In this document: positions 9,459 through 17,932 of the stretch, piece by piece | How the letters are laid out: every line of letters begins with the position of its first letter | Position numbering within the stretch: position 1 is the stretch's first letter | Source: Acetobacterium tundrae | Lineage (GTDB): Bacteria > Bacillota > Clostridia > Eubacteriales > Eubacteriaceae | Length of the DNA stretch: 64,000 bases | Assembly: GCF_008086615.1 (NCBI RefSeq) | Contig: NZ_RXYB01000009.1 | Coordinates: 1 to 64,000 of the forward strand | Direction of reading: 5' to 3' | Program-made: the position numbers and the translations under genes | The notes under the pieces: model-generated | The model's input: the letters and a program-made list of their open reading frames with translations, nothing else | Database searches by the model: none | Told to the model about the DNA's origin: nothing

Positions 9459-9600
9459 CTGTTGACAAACAACGCGTTCCTTGTGACCATAGTAAATCGT
9501 TGTCGGCTGCATGATCGAACCGGCTATCGCCTGTTCGCCATGATGCCGACAACTGATGTTACGATTATCGCAAGAAACTTACTTGATAGTTTGTCTACAG
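9459..9600 (+). repeat. Long hairpin element, copy A (after dnaK)
   Basis: An imperfect inverted repeat of about 142 nt begins five bases after the dnaK stop codon. Outer arms are CTGTTGACAAAC (9459-9470) and GTTTGTCTACAG (9589-9600). An inner stem is GTTGTCGGC / GCCGACAAC, and an apical stem is CGAACCGGC / GCCTGTTCG. It shares GTTCGCC-N5-GC-N3/4-CAAC-N1/2-GAT with copies at 29070-29179 and 56970-57120. Function unknown; position suggests a 3'-end structure or a small non-autonomous element. Confidence 0.65.
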
Positions 9601-9604
9601 TTTG

Positions 9605-9638
9605 AGTGGCAGCGATCGCTGCCACTATTTTTGTTTTT
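9605..9638 (+). terminator. Intrinsic terminator after dnaK
   Basis: A perfect 22-nt palindrome made of AGTGGCAGCGA and TCGCTGCCACT, followed by ATTTTTGTTTTT. Ends the hrcA-grpE-dnaK transcript before the separate dnaJ promoter. Confidence 0.92.
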
Positions 9639-9661
9639 AGTGCTTGAGCAAAAAAAACACT

Positions 9662-9690
9662 TTTACTCTTTCGCTTTAATAGGGTATAAT
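9662..9690 (+). promoter_or_regulatory. Promoter of dnaJ
   Basis: TTTACT (9662-9667), 17-bp spacer, TATAAT (9685-9690). No CIRCE is visible next to it, so dnaJ may be expressed independently of HrcA despite its position. Confidence 0.75.
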
Positions 9691-9740
9691 TAATAGTTGT
9701 TTAGTTGTTGAGAAGGATTCAAAAGAGGTGAGATAAATTT

Positions 9741-10913
9741 ATGAGCGAAAAAAGAGATTACTATGAGGTACTGGGTGTTGGCAAAACAGCTAGTGCAGAT
9801 GAGATAAAAAAAGCTTATCGGAAAAAGGCAATGGAGTTCCATCCTGATAAAAATCCGGGGGATAAAGCGGCTGAAGAAAAATTCAAAGAAGCCAATGAAG
9901 CTTATGAAGTATTAAGCGATGCTGATAAAAAAACGCGTTATGACCAGTATGGTCATGCCGGAGTTGACCCCAGTGCCGGTGGCGGTGGTTTTAGCGGTGG
10001 CGGCGGTTTTGGCGGCTTTGAGGATATCTTTGGGGATATTTTCAGTGCCTTTGGCGGCGGTGGTGGTTTTAGCAGCGGCAGTTCTCGTGGCCGCAGTCGA
10101 TCGAACCGTGGCAGCGATATGAAAATCAGCATTAATTTAACCTTCCGCGAGGCGGTATTTGGGGTTGAGAAAAAGATTAAGATAAAACGTAATGAAAGCT
10201 GTTCAACTTGCGGCGGTACCGGTGCTGAAAAAGGATCAACCGCTAAAACCTGTGATCAATGCGGTGGTTCCGGACAAGTTTATGTCAGACAGCAAACACC
10301 ATTTGGGACGGTTCAACAGGTTCAGACCTGTGATAAGTGTCATGGCGAAGGAAAAATCATTGATAAACCGTGCGCAACTTGCCATGGCAAAGGTGTTGAA
10401 TTAAAAGAACGTACCATTAATATAAAGATTCCTGCCGGTGTGGATGATGGACAAATGCTGCCGCTGCGAGGTGAGGGCAACGCCGGGCCGAACAATGGCA
10501 GTAAAGGCGATCTTTACGTTTATATGAACGTGAAAGAAGATCTGCTCTTTAAACGAAATGGGGACGACGTTTATTATGAAGTGCCTATTACCTATGCTCA
10601 AGCAGCCATGGGAGACGGCTTGGTTGTACCAACGATTGATGGCAGGATTAAGCTTAAAATTCCTGAGGGAACTCAAAACGGGAAGGTCTTTCGCCTGAAA
10701 GGCAAAGGCATACCCAATGTGAATGGCCGTGGCCGCGGGGATTTATTTATAACAATTAAGGTGGAAGTACCTCGTAAACTAAACCGTGAGCAACGCCACG
10801 CGCTGGAAGAATTTGCTAAGGTTACAGGTGTCGATGCCCATCCTGAAGGAAAGCGTTTCTGGTCTCGGGTTGAGACTGAAGAAAAAGAAAATAGTCCTAA
10901 AAAAGACGCATAA
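9741..10913 (+). CDS. dnaJ: Chaperone DnaJ (Hsp40)
   Basis: 390 aa. J domain at residues 5-70 with the HPD motif (EFHPDKNPG), a Gly/Phe-rich linker (about 78-125), four CxxCxGxG zinc motifs ([32 protein letters not shown]) and C-terminal substrate-binding domains. It stimulates DnaK ATPase and delivers unfolded clients. Start ATG has GAGGTGAGA upstream. It is separated from dnaK by a strong terminator and has its own promoter, unlike the single-transcript arrangement in many Firmicutes. Confidence 0.99.
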   Translation: MSEKRDYYEVLGVGKTASADEIKKAYRKKAMEFHPDKNPGDKAAEEKFKEANEAYEVLSDADKKTRYDQYGHAGVDPSAGGGGFSGGGGFGGFEDIFGDIFSAFGGGGGFSSGSSRGRSRSNRGSDMKISINLTFREAVFGVEKKIKIKRNESCSTCGGTGAEKGSTAKTCDQCGGSGQVYVRQQTPFGTVQQVQTCDKCHGEGKIIDKPCATCHGKGVELKERTINIKIPAGVDDGQMLPLRGEGNAGPNNGSKGDLYVYMNVKEDLLFKRNGDDVYYEVPITYAQAAMGDGLVVPTIDGRIKLKIPEGTQNGKVFRLKGKGIPNVNGRGRGDLFITIKVEVPRKLNREQRHALEEFAKVTGVDAHPEGKRFWSRVETEEKENSPKKDA

Positions 10914-10932
10914 TAAAAAGTTGATTGAATCG

Positions 10933-11010
10933 TGTCGGGGCGCTTATTAATCGCCCGTTGACATTTGTTTTACGCAGACCGTTTGCGGGCGGGTAGTACC
11001 CGCCCCGACA
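10933..11010. repeat. REPIN with GTCG variant ends
   Basis: Paired palindromes: GTCGGGGCGCTTATTAATCG on the left, and on the right a core GGGCGGGTA/TACCCGCCC ending in CCCCGACA. Both arms carry GTCG in place of the usual GTAG, an apparently coordinated change. The total length of about 76 bp equals that of the other REPINs. Confidence 0.8.
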
Positions 11011-11039
11011 GGTTAATGATAAAAAAATAGGCTTGAAAA

Positions 11040-11067
11040 GAATACCGGAGAAATCCGGTATTCTTTT
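11040..11067 (+). terminator. Terminator-like hairpin, first of a duplicated pair
   Basis: AATACCGGAGAAATCCGGTA then TTCTTTTGA. The same hairpin recurs at 12620-12645 on the other side of the HTH gene. Likely ends dnaJ transcription. Confidence 0.8.
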
Positions 11068-11288
11068 GATTCGATGATATTTTGTGTTGGTGGAATAGCC
11101 AGCACCAATTTTTGCGCAAAATTTCATACAAAAAAATAATTGCGATACCCAACCTGTTAAACATTGATTTGCATTCACTTTTCTGATAGAATGTGAAGAA
11201 AATGTGAAAAATAAGTGATGAAACGGTGAAGAAAGATAGCGGGTTGGAGTTATGAAAATAATTTATCAATAGATTAAGGGTGGTAAAT

Positions 11289-12563
11289 ATGGGCCGAGAA
11301 CTAGGTAATGCTGTCAAAGCGATCATTCAGGAGAAAAAAATTTCGGTTTTTCAATTGGCAAAAGAAGTGGATATCGATCGAACAACCCTGCAACACTTTT
11401 TTTCCGGAAAAAGAAAAATCCATTTAAAAAAATTTCAGGAAATGATGACGGTTCTTAATCTGACAAAAGAAAGAAAGAAAGCACTTTATACCTTGTATGA
11501 AAAAGAATGCGATGATAAAGAGCTGATAAAGAATGTTCAAGATGTTTTTTCATTATACACGATATTAAGTGAGCATGTTGGCTTGAATATAAACAGTGTT
11601 GGACAGGATGAGTATCGGATAAAAAATGATCTTTATCATGAGGAAACTCAGATTATCAAAGGTCAGGTTGAAATTGAAGCACTGATTAGAAGCGCTTTCA
11701 TTGAGGAAATGGATCAAAATGAAAAAGCACATATCATCATGTCAATCAATTTCAAACATTTATTTTTGTATGAATCAATTATAAAGATGGCCAACGGTCA
11801 GAATAAATGCGGAAAAATTCAAAATATTATTCCCCTCGTCAACAAGAAGAAGCTGGGAAACAATCTGAATATTCTTAACCAGGTTCTCCCATTAAAATGC
11901 CTTGAAAACGTTAACTATGAACCTTACTATTTTTATACCGGCACAAAGATTTATGATGATATCAGCATCATCGTTCCAAATTATTTTATTACATCCAAAC
12001 ATGTGATTATCATTGATCGTGATTTTGAGAGTGCGATTATTTCTGAAAACCCGCAAATAATTACGTATTACCGAGAAAAGGCTCAGTCCATATTAAATTG
12101 TTGTGAACAACTGGTGGAAAAGAAAGCGATTGAGAATCCCATGCAATCCATCCCAGCCTTGGAAAAAATTGGCGGCGATAATGATTCAACAAAATATTAT
12201 ACCTTGGACCAAATACATCAAACGATGATCGATTCTTTTGAGCAACCAATAATAAACAGAGAAAAACAATTGTTGTCTTTCTTTGATAAAAACAGCGCAG
12301 ACAAATCCCGTGAATTTATTTTAAGAGATAGCTTTATCAGTGATTCAGGAGCATTGGGCATTCAATACTTAGTAGATGATGAACAATTGGTATTTTATAT
12401 TTTCGATAAAAACAACAAAAAAATAATCACTTTGTGTGTGAGTGAGATTGGGATCGTGACCGTTTTTAAAGAATTATTTGATTATCTGCCCTACAGTTTT
12501 TATGTTTATTCACAGAATGAAATAGATGAATATTTTAGAAATATTGAAAATACTGCAAATTAG
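11289..12563 (+). CDS. HTH-domain protein of unknown function
   Basis: 424 aa from ATG at 11289 (AGGGTGG upstream; an in-frame GTG at 11280 would overlap that site). Residues 1-60 look like an XRE/Cro-type helix-turn-helix (KKISVFQLAKEVDIDRTTLQ, then FFSGKRKIHLKKF). The remaining 360 residues are unrecognised and contain no obvious catalytic motif or membrane segment. They look like a sensor or interaction region, with a late segment (SFISDSGALGIQYLVDDEQL) that could be an input domain. The gene is AT-rich next to dnaJ and is bracketed by near-identical hairpins and by REP elements, suggesting insertion between dnaJ and cysK. Target unknown. Confidence 0.75.
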   Translation: MGRELGNAVKAIIQEKKISVFQLAKEVDIDRTTLQHFFSGKRKIHLKKFQEMMTVLNLTKERKKALYTLYEKECDDKELIKNVQDVFSLYTILSEHVGLNINSVGQDEYRIKNDLYHEETQIIKGQVEIEALIRSAFIEEMDQNEKAHIIMSINFKHLFLYESIIKMANGQNKCGKIQNIIPLVNKKKLGNNLNILNQVLPLKCLENVNYEPYYFYTGTKIYDDISIIVPNYFITSKHVIIIDRDFESAIISENPQIITYYREKAQSILNCCEQLVEKKAIENPMQSIPALEKIGGDNDSTKYYTLDQIHQTMIDSFEQPIINREKQLLSFFDKNSADKSREFILRDSFISDSGALGIQYLVDDEQLVFYIFDKNNKKIITLCVSEIGIVTVFKELFDYLPYSFYVYSQNEIDEYFRNIENTAN

Positions 12564-12574
12564 ACGACGTATCT

Positions 12575-12645
12575 GTAGGGGCGATCCATGATTGCCCCTA
12601 CAGGTTGATGTCAATCTTAAATACCGGAGAAATCCGGTATTTTTA
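12575..12645 (+). terminator. REP palindrome and duplicated terminator after the HTH gene
   Basis: 12575-12601 is a REP-derived palindrome running from GTAGGGGC to GCCCCTAC. 12620-12645 is AATACCGGAGAAATCCGGTA followed by TTTTTA, identical through the stem to the hairpin at 11041. The second hairpin should end transcription of the HTH gene just before the cysK promoter. Confidence 0.8.
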
Positions 12646-12647
12646 TA

Positions 12648-12676
12648 TTGACAAAAAAAAGATGGAGGCATATAAT
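12648..12676 (+). promoter_or_regulatory. Promoter of cysK
   Basis: TTGACA (12648-12653), 17-bp spacer, TATAAT (12671-12676): a perfect sigma-A consensus, 68 bp before cysK. No riboswitch or T-box structure fits in the short leader; repression by the downstream Rrf2 protein is the simplest expectation. Confidence 0.9.
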
Positions 12677-12744
12677 AAACATATCAAGTAAATCATATAG
12701 ACTTAATATGAATTAAAAAAAAATAAAAGAAATGAGGTAATATA

Positions 12745-13677
12745 ATGTCAAAAAAAATCGCAACAAAATTAACTGATTTAATCGGGAATACGCCTTTATT
12801 GGAATTATCAAATTATGAAAAAACACTGGCACTTGATGCTAAGATTGTGGCAAAGTTAGAGTATTTTAACCCTTTGTCATCGGTTAAGGATCGGATCGGA
12901 TTGGCGATGATTGAAGATGGCGAAAAAGCAGGCCTTATTAAAGAGGGTACTGTCATTATTGAACCGACAAGCGGAAATACGGGGATTGGACTTTCCTTTG
13001 TGGCTGCGGCTAAGGGATATCGCATGATTTTAACCATGCCTGAAACCATGAGTGTTGAACGTCGAAACTTACTTGCCGCTTTGGGTGCTGAACTGGTATT
13101 AACACCTGGCGCTGACGGCATGAAGGGTGCTATCGCCAAAGCGAATGAATTGGCAGAGACCATTCCGAATGCTTATGTTCCACAGCAGTTTGAAAATCCC
13201 TCAAACCCGGAAGTTCACAGAAAGACCACGGCGGTTGAGATATGGAATGATACAGATGGTGAAGTAGATATTTTTGTGGCCGGAATTGGCACCGGTGGAA
13301 CGATTACCGGTGTTGGTGAGGTCTTGAAAGAAAGAAAACCAGGAGTACAAGTGGTTGCGGTAGAACCTGAATCATCACCGGTACTTTCAGGCGGAAAGCC
13401 GGGTCCTCACAAAATCCAGGGGATTGGAGCAGGTTTTATTCCCGCGGTTTTAAATACGAAGGTATATGACGAAGTAATTGGCGTTAGTAATGAAGATGCT
13501 TTCCAAACCGCAAAAACAGTAGCAAAGAAAGAAGGCCTTTTGGTCGGAATTTCTTCTGGAGCGGCTCTTTATGCAGCAACGCTATTGGCAAAACGACCTG
13601 AGAATAAAGGAAAGACTATTGTTGTGCTTTTGCCGGATACCGGTGAACGCTACTTATCCGTGGGGTTATACGCATAA
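12745..13677 (+). CDS. cysK: Cysteine synthase A
   Basis: 310 aa, usual length. PLP-dependent beta-replacement enzyme making cysteine from O-acetylserine and sulfide. The PLP lysine lies in SSVKDR (about residue 49), the substrate loop is TSGNTG, and the phosphate loop is [10 protein letters not shown]. The C-terminus [10 protein letters not shown] is near the region that docks serine acetyltransferase in other species, but no cysE is adjacent. The stop codon overlaps the start of the Rrf2-family gene (TAATG), so the two are co-transcribed. Confidence 0.97.
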   Translation: MSKKIATKLTDLIGNTPLLELSNYEKTLALDAKIVAKLEYFNPLSSVKDRIGLAMIEDGEKAGLIKEGTVIIEPTSGNTGIGLSFVAAAKGYRMILTMPETMSVERRNLLAALGAELVLTPGADGMKGAIAKANELAETIPNAYVPQQFENPSNPEVHRKTTAVEIWNDTDGEVDIFVAGIGTGGTITGVGEVLKERKPGVQVVAVEPESSPVLSGGKPGPHKIQGIGAGFIPAVLNTKVYDEVIGVSNEDAFQTAKTVAKKEGLLVGISSGAALYAATLLAKRPENKGKTIVVLLPDTGERYLSVGLYA

Positions 13678-14111
13678 TGAAAATATCCACTAAAGGCAGA
13701 TATGCTCTGCGTTTAATGTTGGACTTGGCAATTAACAATACCGGGGAGTATATTCCAATTAAACGGATTGCTGAACGTCAGGAAATTTCAGAAAAATATC
13801 TGGAGCAGATCATTACTCAGATTTCCCGGGCGGGGTATGTCAAAAGCGTCCGGGGATCTCAGGGTGGCTATCAGCTGACCAAACCCCCCGAAGAATACAC
13901 GGTTGGGATGATTTTAAGATTAATGGAAGGGGAGCTTTCCCCGGTTGCCTGTCTGGATGAACCGGGCAGCTGCGAACGAGCAGATCGCTGTGTGACGGTG
14001 GAGGTCTGGCAGGAGATTAAAGAGGCCATCGAAAATGTGGTGAACAACATCACCCTGGCTGATTTGGTCAGACGCTATCATGAAAAAGGTACATGCGAGT
14101 ATTATATTTAA
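13677..14111 (+). CDS. Rrf2-family regulator (IscR/CymR type)
   Basis: 144 aa. N-terminal winged helix ([18 protein letters not shown]) and the recognition segment SEKYLEQII. Cys92, Cys99 and Cys105 have the spacing of the IscR iron-sulfur ligands, whereas its position, overlapping cysK by one base, suits a CymR-type cysteine-metabolism repressor. It may therefore sense Fe-S status, cysteine supply or both. The two roles cannot be separated from sequence alone. Likely regulates the cysK promoter at 12648-12676. Confidence 0.9.
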   Translation: MKISTKGRYALRLMLDLAINNTGEYIPIKRIAERQEISEKYLEQIITQISRAGYVKSVRGSQGGYQLTKPPEEYTVGMILRLMEGELSPVACLDEPGSCERADRCVTVEVWQEIKEAIENVVNNITLADLVRRYHEKGTCEYYI

Positions 14112-14116
14112 GATTA

Positions 14117-14490
14117 GTAAGAGCAATTAAGGTTTGTAAGAGCAATTAAGGTTTGTAGGGGCGATCCATGATCGCCCGCAGACGTTGGTTTAGACGATAA
14201 GCGATGGCGGGCGATCATGGATCGCCCCTACGCTTTTTTTTTGAGAGTTAAAAGCCGGAATGAAGGCATGGATCGCCCCTACGCTTTTTTTTTGAGAGCT
14301 AAAAGCCGGAATGAATGGCATGGATCGCCCCTACGCTTTTTTTTTGAGAGTTAAAAGCCGGAATGAATGGCATGGATCGCCCCTACGCTTTTTTTTTGAG
14401 AGTTAAAAGCGGAAATGAATGGCATGGATCGCCCCTACGCTTTTTTTGAGAGCTAAAAGCCGGAATGAACGGCATGGATCGCTCCTACGC
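14117..14490. repeat. Tandem repeats flanking a REPIN
   Basis: Three parts. 14117-14154: two copies of a 19-bp unit (GTAAGAGCAATTAAGGTTT). 14155-14231: a 77-bp REPIN starting GTAGGGGC and ending CCCCTAC. 14221-14490: about five copies of a unit of about 52 bp; the marker ATCGCC recurs at 14221, 14272, 14324, 14376 and 14428, then ATCGCT at 14478, each followed by CTACGC and a T-run. The array stops four bases before the stop codon of the minus-strand kinase. No gene seen in 14112-14494. Confidence 0.9.
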
Positions 14491-14494
14491 TTTT

Positions 14495-15769
14495 TTATTT
14501 AGAAAGATTTTTTAAAAATTTTGTATATTCTTCGATTGCGGTATAATTTTCGTGATTGAGGAGCAGCTCTTCGGCAACCGTCATGCCCAGAATGGAAGGG
14601 AGGGTCCGGTTTTCTTTAGGGAGTCTTGAAATATCATAACAGATGCCGCGATTTGCCAGTCGCGAAGTGATGTTGGCACCGGCATAGGAAAGCGCATCCT
14701 GAAGCTGTTTGATCAGGTAGGAATCGACATCAAGAATTTTAAGGCTGTAACTTTCTTCCTGATAGGCGGCCACCAGATTTCTGAATTCTTGTTGAAAAAC
14801 ATGGTAGAGGCTTTCGATGGTCTCACATAAATAAACCTGATAGGCGGCTTTTTCCGGCGCGGATTTTTCATTATCCCCAAACCAGGAAATATAATTGAGA
14901 CTCAGACTGGCGGTTAGCCGGCCGAAATCCTGAGCTAAGGGGCCAAATCCACCAAATTCGCCATCGATAATGCGCACGTCTTCCTGGTTGATCATGATGT
15001 TGGAACTGTGCAGGTCGGTATGGATCAGACATTCTTTATTTTCCATAAAATTCTCTCGCAAGTGTTTGACTTCCGCACTGATTTTAGGATTATCCACAAG
15101 CTCTTTTCTTTTGGCTTCGGTACCGGGTGCCATTTCCCGCTTCATCGAGACGGCAATATTATCTTCGAATACCGATGAGCAGAGGGCGTTGTATTCGGGA
15201 TTGACAAAAAATCGTTCCACTTCGGATTTCTTATATCGGGTCAGATGGAGATTGGATGAAAAGAAAAGATTCCGGGCAAAAAAAGTGCCGATTCTTTTGG
15301 GAAACAACGGGTGTTTAACCATTCGGCATAAATCAAATCGCAACAGGCTTAGCGCCATCAAATCTTCCATGACGATGATCCGATTCGCTTCATCGAAAAG
15401 ATACATTTCCGGACAAATGCCGGGGCAAACGGTATTCCAGAAAATAAGGACGGCGATTTCGGAACGCATTCGTCCCAAATCCAGGGTCCAACCGCCATCT
15501 TCGCCGGCATCCTCGGCTTCAACCGTATCATTTTTTTCATCTTCGATGCGGTATCGCGGAAATTCCAGCATTTGTTTAAGAATAATGGATTTTCCTTTAT
15601 CGTCATAAACATGATAAATTAAATTTACAAAACCTTCAATGCTTTCTTTTACAGCGTGGAGATCCTCAACGGTTAAGTGAGCATCCTCAGGAAAGATTTC
15701 TTTTTCTTTAAGGTAGGCGGCAACGCCTTCCGATGTCAAATTGCCATAACTATCAGTGGTCATAATCAT
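14495..15769 (-). CDS. Methylthioribose kinase-like (MtnK/APH fold) protein
   Basis: 424 aa. The order of motifs follows 5-methylthioribose kinase: an N-terminal helix (LTSEGVAAYLKEKEIFPED), the ATP lysine segment GKSIILKQ, VMEDLMAL, the catalytic loop LIHTDLHSSNIMI (Asp in HTDLH) and the metal segment IDGEFGGFGP. An acidic insert lies near residues 77-90. MtnK phosphorylates methylthioribose in methionine salvage, but no other mtn gene is nearby. The neighbours are the microcompartment genes eutP (6 bp away) and eutS, so the true substrate may be another sugar or alcohol processed with a microcompartment. Last gene of the minus-strand cassette. Confidence 0.85.
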   Translation of the reverse strand: MIMTTDSYGNLTSEGVAAYLKEKEIFPEDAHLTVEDLHAVKESIEGFVNLIYHVYDDKGKSIILKQMLEFPRYRIEDEKNDTVEAEDAGEDGGWTLDLGRMRSEIAVLIFWNTVCPGICPEMYLFDEANRIIVMEDLMALSLLRFDLCRMVKHPLFPKRIGTFFARNLFFSSNLHLTRYKKSEVERFFVNPEYNALCSSVFEDNIAVSMKREMAPGTEAKRKELVDNPKISAEVKHLRENFMENKECLIHTDLHSSNIMINQEDVRIIDGEFGGFGPLAQDFGRLTASLSLNYISWFGDNEKSAPEKAAYQVYLCETIESLYHVFQQEFRNLVAAYQEESYSLKILDVDSYLIKQLQDALSYAGANITSRLANRGICYDISRLPKENRTLPSILGMTVAEELLLNHENYTAIEEYTKFLKNLSK

Positions 15770-15775
15770 CTTCCT

Positions 15776-16246
15776 TTACTTTTTATTTCGATGGGGATCC
15801 ATATAATGGTGGATCACTTTTTGTAATTCTTCAATGCCTTCTCCGGTATAAGCACTCACTTCATAAATATGTTTTGGATGAATGCCGGCATAAATGAGAA
15901 GATTTCGACTGCGCTTGATATTGCCATCTTCACGGTCAATTTTTGTCACCACACCAATGGAGGGAATGTTATAGGTATGGACAAAATTGGGAGAGACTGA
16001 ATTCTGTGAGTCGATACAGGAATTCACAAGGATCACCAGGCCTGCATCCATGGTGACATTAATGGCTTGTCGGGCAAAAAACGGCAACTCAATAAACTCT
16101 CCCGGGGTATCAATGAAATGGTCGGTATAACTAATCATTTGTGTTTTTGAGTAGATCAGTTCCTCTTGAGAGAGCCGCTGCATGAGGGTGGTTTTTCCGC
16201 TGCCAATTTTTCCGATAAGAGCCACCCGTTTTCGATTACTTGCCAT
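15776..16246 (-). CDS. eutP: EutP/PduV-family small GTPase
   Basis: 156 aa. P-loop ALIGKIGSGKTT (about residues 9-20), DTPGEFIE as the switch/Walker B region and TKID as the base-recognition motif. EutP/PduV proteins are small Ras-like GTPases encoded with ethanolamine or propanediol microcompartments and are thought to act in their positioning or assembly; their exact role is unsettled. It lies 3 bp from eutS and 6 bp from the kinase gene, so the three form one operon. The rest of the eut/pdu machinery is not in the window. Confidence 0.88.
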   Translation of the reverse strand: MASNRKRVALIGKIGSGKTTLMQRLSQEELIYSKTQMISYTDHFIDTPGEFIELPFFARQAINVTMDAGLVILVNSCIDSQNSVSPNFVHTYNIPSIGVVTKIDREDGNIKRSRNLLIYAGIHPKHIYEVSAYTGEGIEELQKVIHHYMDPHRNKK

Positions 16247-16249
16247 ATT

Positions 16250-16609
16250 TTAAGAGTAGGTAATTTTAGGTATGTCAAATCCTAAAATATTGTGTAAGGT
16301 GTTGAGAATCTCGGTGACGGCGGCTTTGATATCACTGACACGGCCGGTGATGACAAGAGATCCACTGAAACGGTCCAGAAATCCGATTTCTACCGGGGCC
16401 GCCTTAGTTGCGGCATCGGCGGCTATAATGGCGGCTTCACTTGGTGTGATGGTTAAGATGCCGATGGCATCACTGGCTTCATCGTCCAGGCCGAGTTTGA
16501 TGTAAATATCTTTTTTGGGTTTGGCAATAATATGTGCGAGTGTAACCTGTTTACCAGGAACGTATTCTTGGATTGAACGGTTCTTTTTTTCAGTTTCCAT
16601 AGTGGTCAC
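16250..16609 (-). CDS. eutS: Microcompartment shell protein (EutS/PduU type)
   Basis: 119 aa, one BMC domain. The N-terminal strand region [19 protein letters not shown] is characteristic of the circularly permuted EutS/PduU hexamers, whose N-termini form a small beta-barrel over the pore. The later [18 protein letters not shown] and [16 protein letters not shown] complete the BMC fold. Start ATG has AAGGTGA upstream on the minus strand. It is the first gene of the eutS-eutP-kinase cassette. No other shell or enzyme gene lies within the window, so it probably works with a microcompartment encoded elsewhere. Confidence 0.92.
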   Translation of the reverse strand: MTTMETEKKNRSIQEYVPGKQVTLAHIIAKPKKDIYIKLGLDDEASDAIGILTITPSEAAIIAADAATKAAPVEIGFLDRFSGSLVITGRVSDIKAAVTEILNTLHNILGFDIPKITYS

Positions 16610-16751
16610 CTTTTCTGTTATATTTAATTGAAACTAAATTTATTATAGCATTAAATTGGAACCCGTTACATCGATTAACCATTTTTTACAGAAAGCCGGC
16701 AAAATATTTCTGTAAAGATCTGATGGTATAATTTTTAAATAATGTTTTTGG

Positions 16752-16824
16752 CAGGGCGGGCATTGTCCGTCCGCAAACGTTGATCTCATAAAAACGTTCG
16801 CGGGCGATTGATAATCGCCCCTAC
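16752..16824. repeat. REPIN between eutS and prmA
   Basis: The right arm (16801-16824) is a standard palindrome, GGGCGATTGATAATCGCCCC ending in CTAC. The left arm (about 16752-16775, GCAGGGCGGGCATTG onward) is degenerate. Lies in the divergent 16610-16992 gap, which otherwise holds only promoter sequence. Confidence 0.7.
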
Positions 16825-16933
16825 AAAACTCTACATCGCTATAAACCAACAAACCGATAAACCAGTAAATGACAAATTAACAAAGAAAAAAAAACATGTT
16901 TGATTTGTCGGTGAGATAAGTTATAATGAAAAA

Positions 16934-16963
16934 TTGTCAAAGAGAATGAGATAATGATATAAT
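16934..16963 (+). promoter_or_regulatory. Promoter of the prmA operon
   Basis: TTGTCA (16934-16939), 18-bp spacer, TATAAT (16958-16963), 29 bp before prmA. Confidence 0.7.
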
Positions 16964-16992
16964 AAAATATAAATTTAATTGGAGGTAAGGGA

Positions 16993-17931
16993 ATGTTTTG
17001 GAAAGAAGTTCAAATCACAACTACATTGGAAGCTGAGGAAGCAGTCGTTAATGCTTTTTATGAAGCCGGGGCTCAGGGCGTAGCGATACAAACGCTTCAA
17101 GATGTGCTTTTAATTCAACAAGATCCAAAGGTTAATTTTGTGGATGAATCTCTTTTGGAAATGGATCCGAATGTTTCCATTATACGGGGATATTTCAGCG
17201 AAGTTGATGATACAGAGAAGGCTTTGGATCAATTGATTGCTGCGGTTAAGACATTGCCTGCCTGTGGACTTGATCCGGGTGACTGCGAATTGATGATTAC
17301 TGAAATTGAAGAGGACGATTGGGCTAATTCCTGGAAAAAGTTTTATAAACCGACAAAAGTGGGAAAAAGTATCGTCATCAAACCCACCTGGGAAGAATAC
17401 GAACCTGAAAAGGACGAAATTGTCATCAATATCGATCCGGGAATGGCGTTTGGCACCGGCACGCATGAAACGACGCAGCTTTGTGCCATTAAACTTGAGG
17501 AATATATCAAGCCTGGGGATGTGGTGCTTGACATCGGCTGCGGGACCGGGGTACTGTCTTTAATTGCCGGAAAGCTCAAGGCGAAAAAAGTGGTCGCCGT
17601 CGATTTTGATACGCTGGCGGTCCGAATTGCCAGGGAAAATGCTGAACTTAATGATTTAGGCGATATGGTTGAAATTCGGGAAGGAAATCTGCTGGATGTG
17701 ATCGATGGGGAAGCGGACGTGATCGTGGCCAATATTTTAGCGGCCGCCATTGTGGAGCTGTCCGGCATTATTCGACCCTATTTAAAGGAAAATGGAATTT
17801 TTATTTCTTCCGGGATTATCATTGACCGGTTAGTCGATGTGCTGGTGGCTTTAGAAGCGGAAAACTTTAAAATACTCTTTGTCCAGCAGATGGGTGAATG
17901 GGTTGGCGTCGTCGCCCAAAAGAGAGACTAG
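16993..17931 (+). CDS. prmA: Ribosomal protein L11 methyltransferase
   Basis: 312 aa. The N-terminal substrate-recognition domain (from MFWKEVQI) is followed by a class I SAM-methyltransferase domain with motif I VLDIGCGTGVLSLIAGKL and the NILAAAI motif. PrmA trimethylates L11 of the large ribosomal subunit. Start ATG at 16993 has GGAGGTAAGG upstream. The next gene, rsmE, begins 1 bp after the stop, forming a translation-modification operon. Confidence 0.96.
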   Translation: MFWKEVQITTTLEAEEAVVNAFYEAGAQGVAIQTLQDVLLIQQDPKVNFVDESLLEMDPNVSIIRGYFSEVDDTEKALDQLIAAVKTLPACGLDPGDCELMITEIEEDDWANSWKKFYKPTKVGKSIVIKPTWEEYEPEKDEIVINIDPGMAFGTGTHETTQLCAIKLEEYIKPGDVVLDIGCGTGVLSLIAGKLKAKKVVAVDFDTLAVRIARENAELNDLGDMVEIREGNLLDVIDGEADVIVANILAAAIVELSGIIRPYLKENGIFISSGIIIDRLVDVLVALEAENFKILFVQQMGEWVGVVAQKRD

Positions 17932-17932
17932 A

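Noticed and set aside
9203-9512. Minus-strand ORFs opposite the dnaK 3' end
   Set aside because: Phe/Leu-rich antisense translations of the acidic DnaK tail; no binding sites.
9459-9600. Integron attC site
   Set aside because: Length and hairpin form are similar, but the ends are GTT...AAC, opposite to the attC R-box orientation, and there is no integrase.
12677-12744. T-box or SAM-type riboswitch before cysK
   Set aside because: The leader is under 70 nt and shows no terminator/antiterminator pair or T-box sequence.
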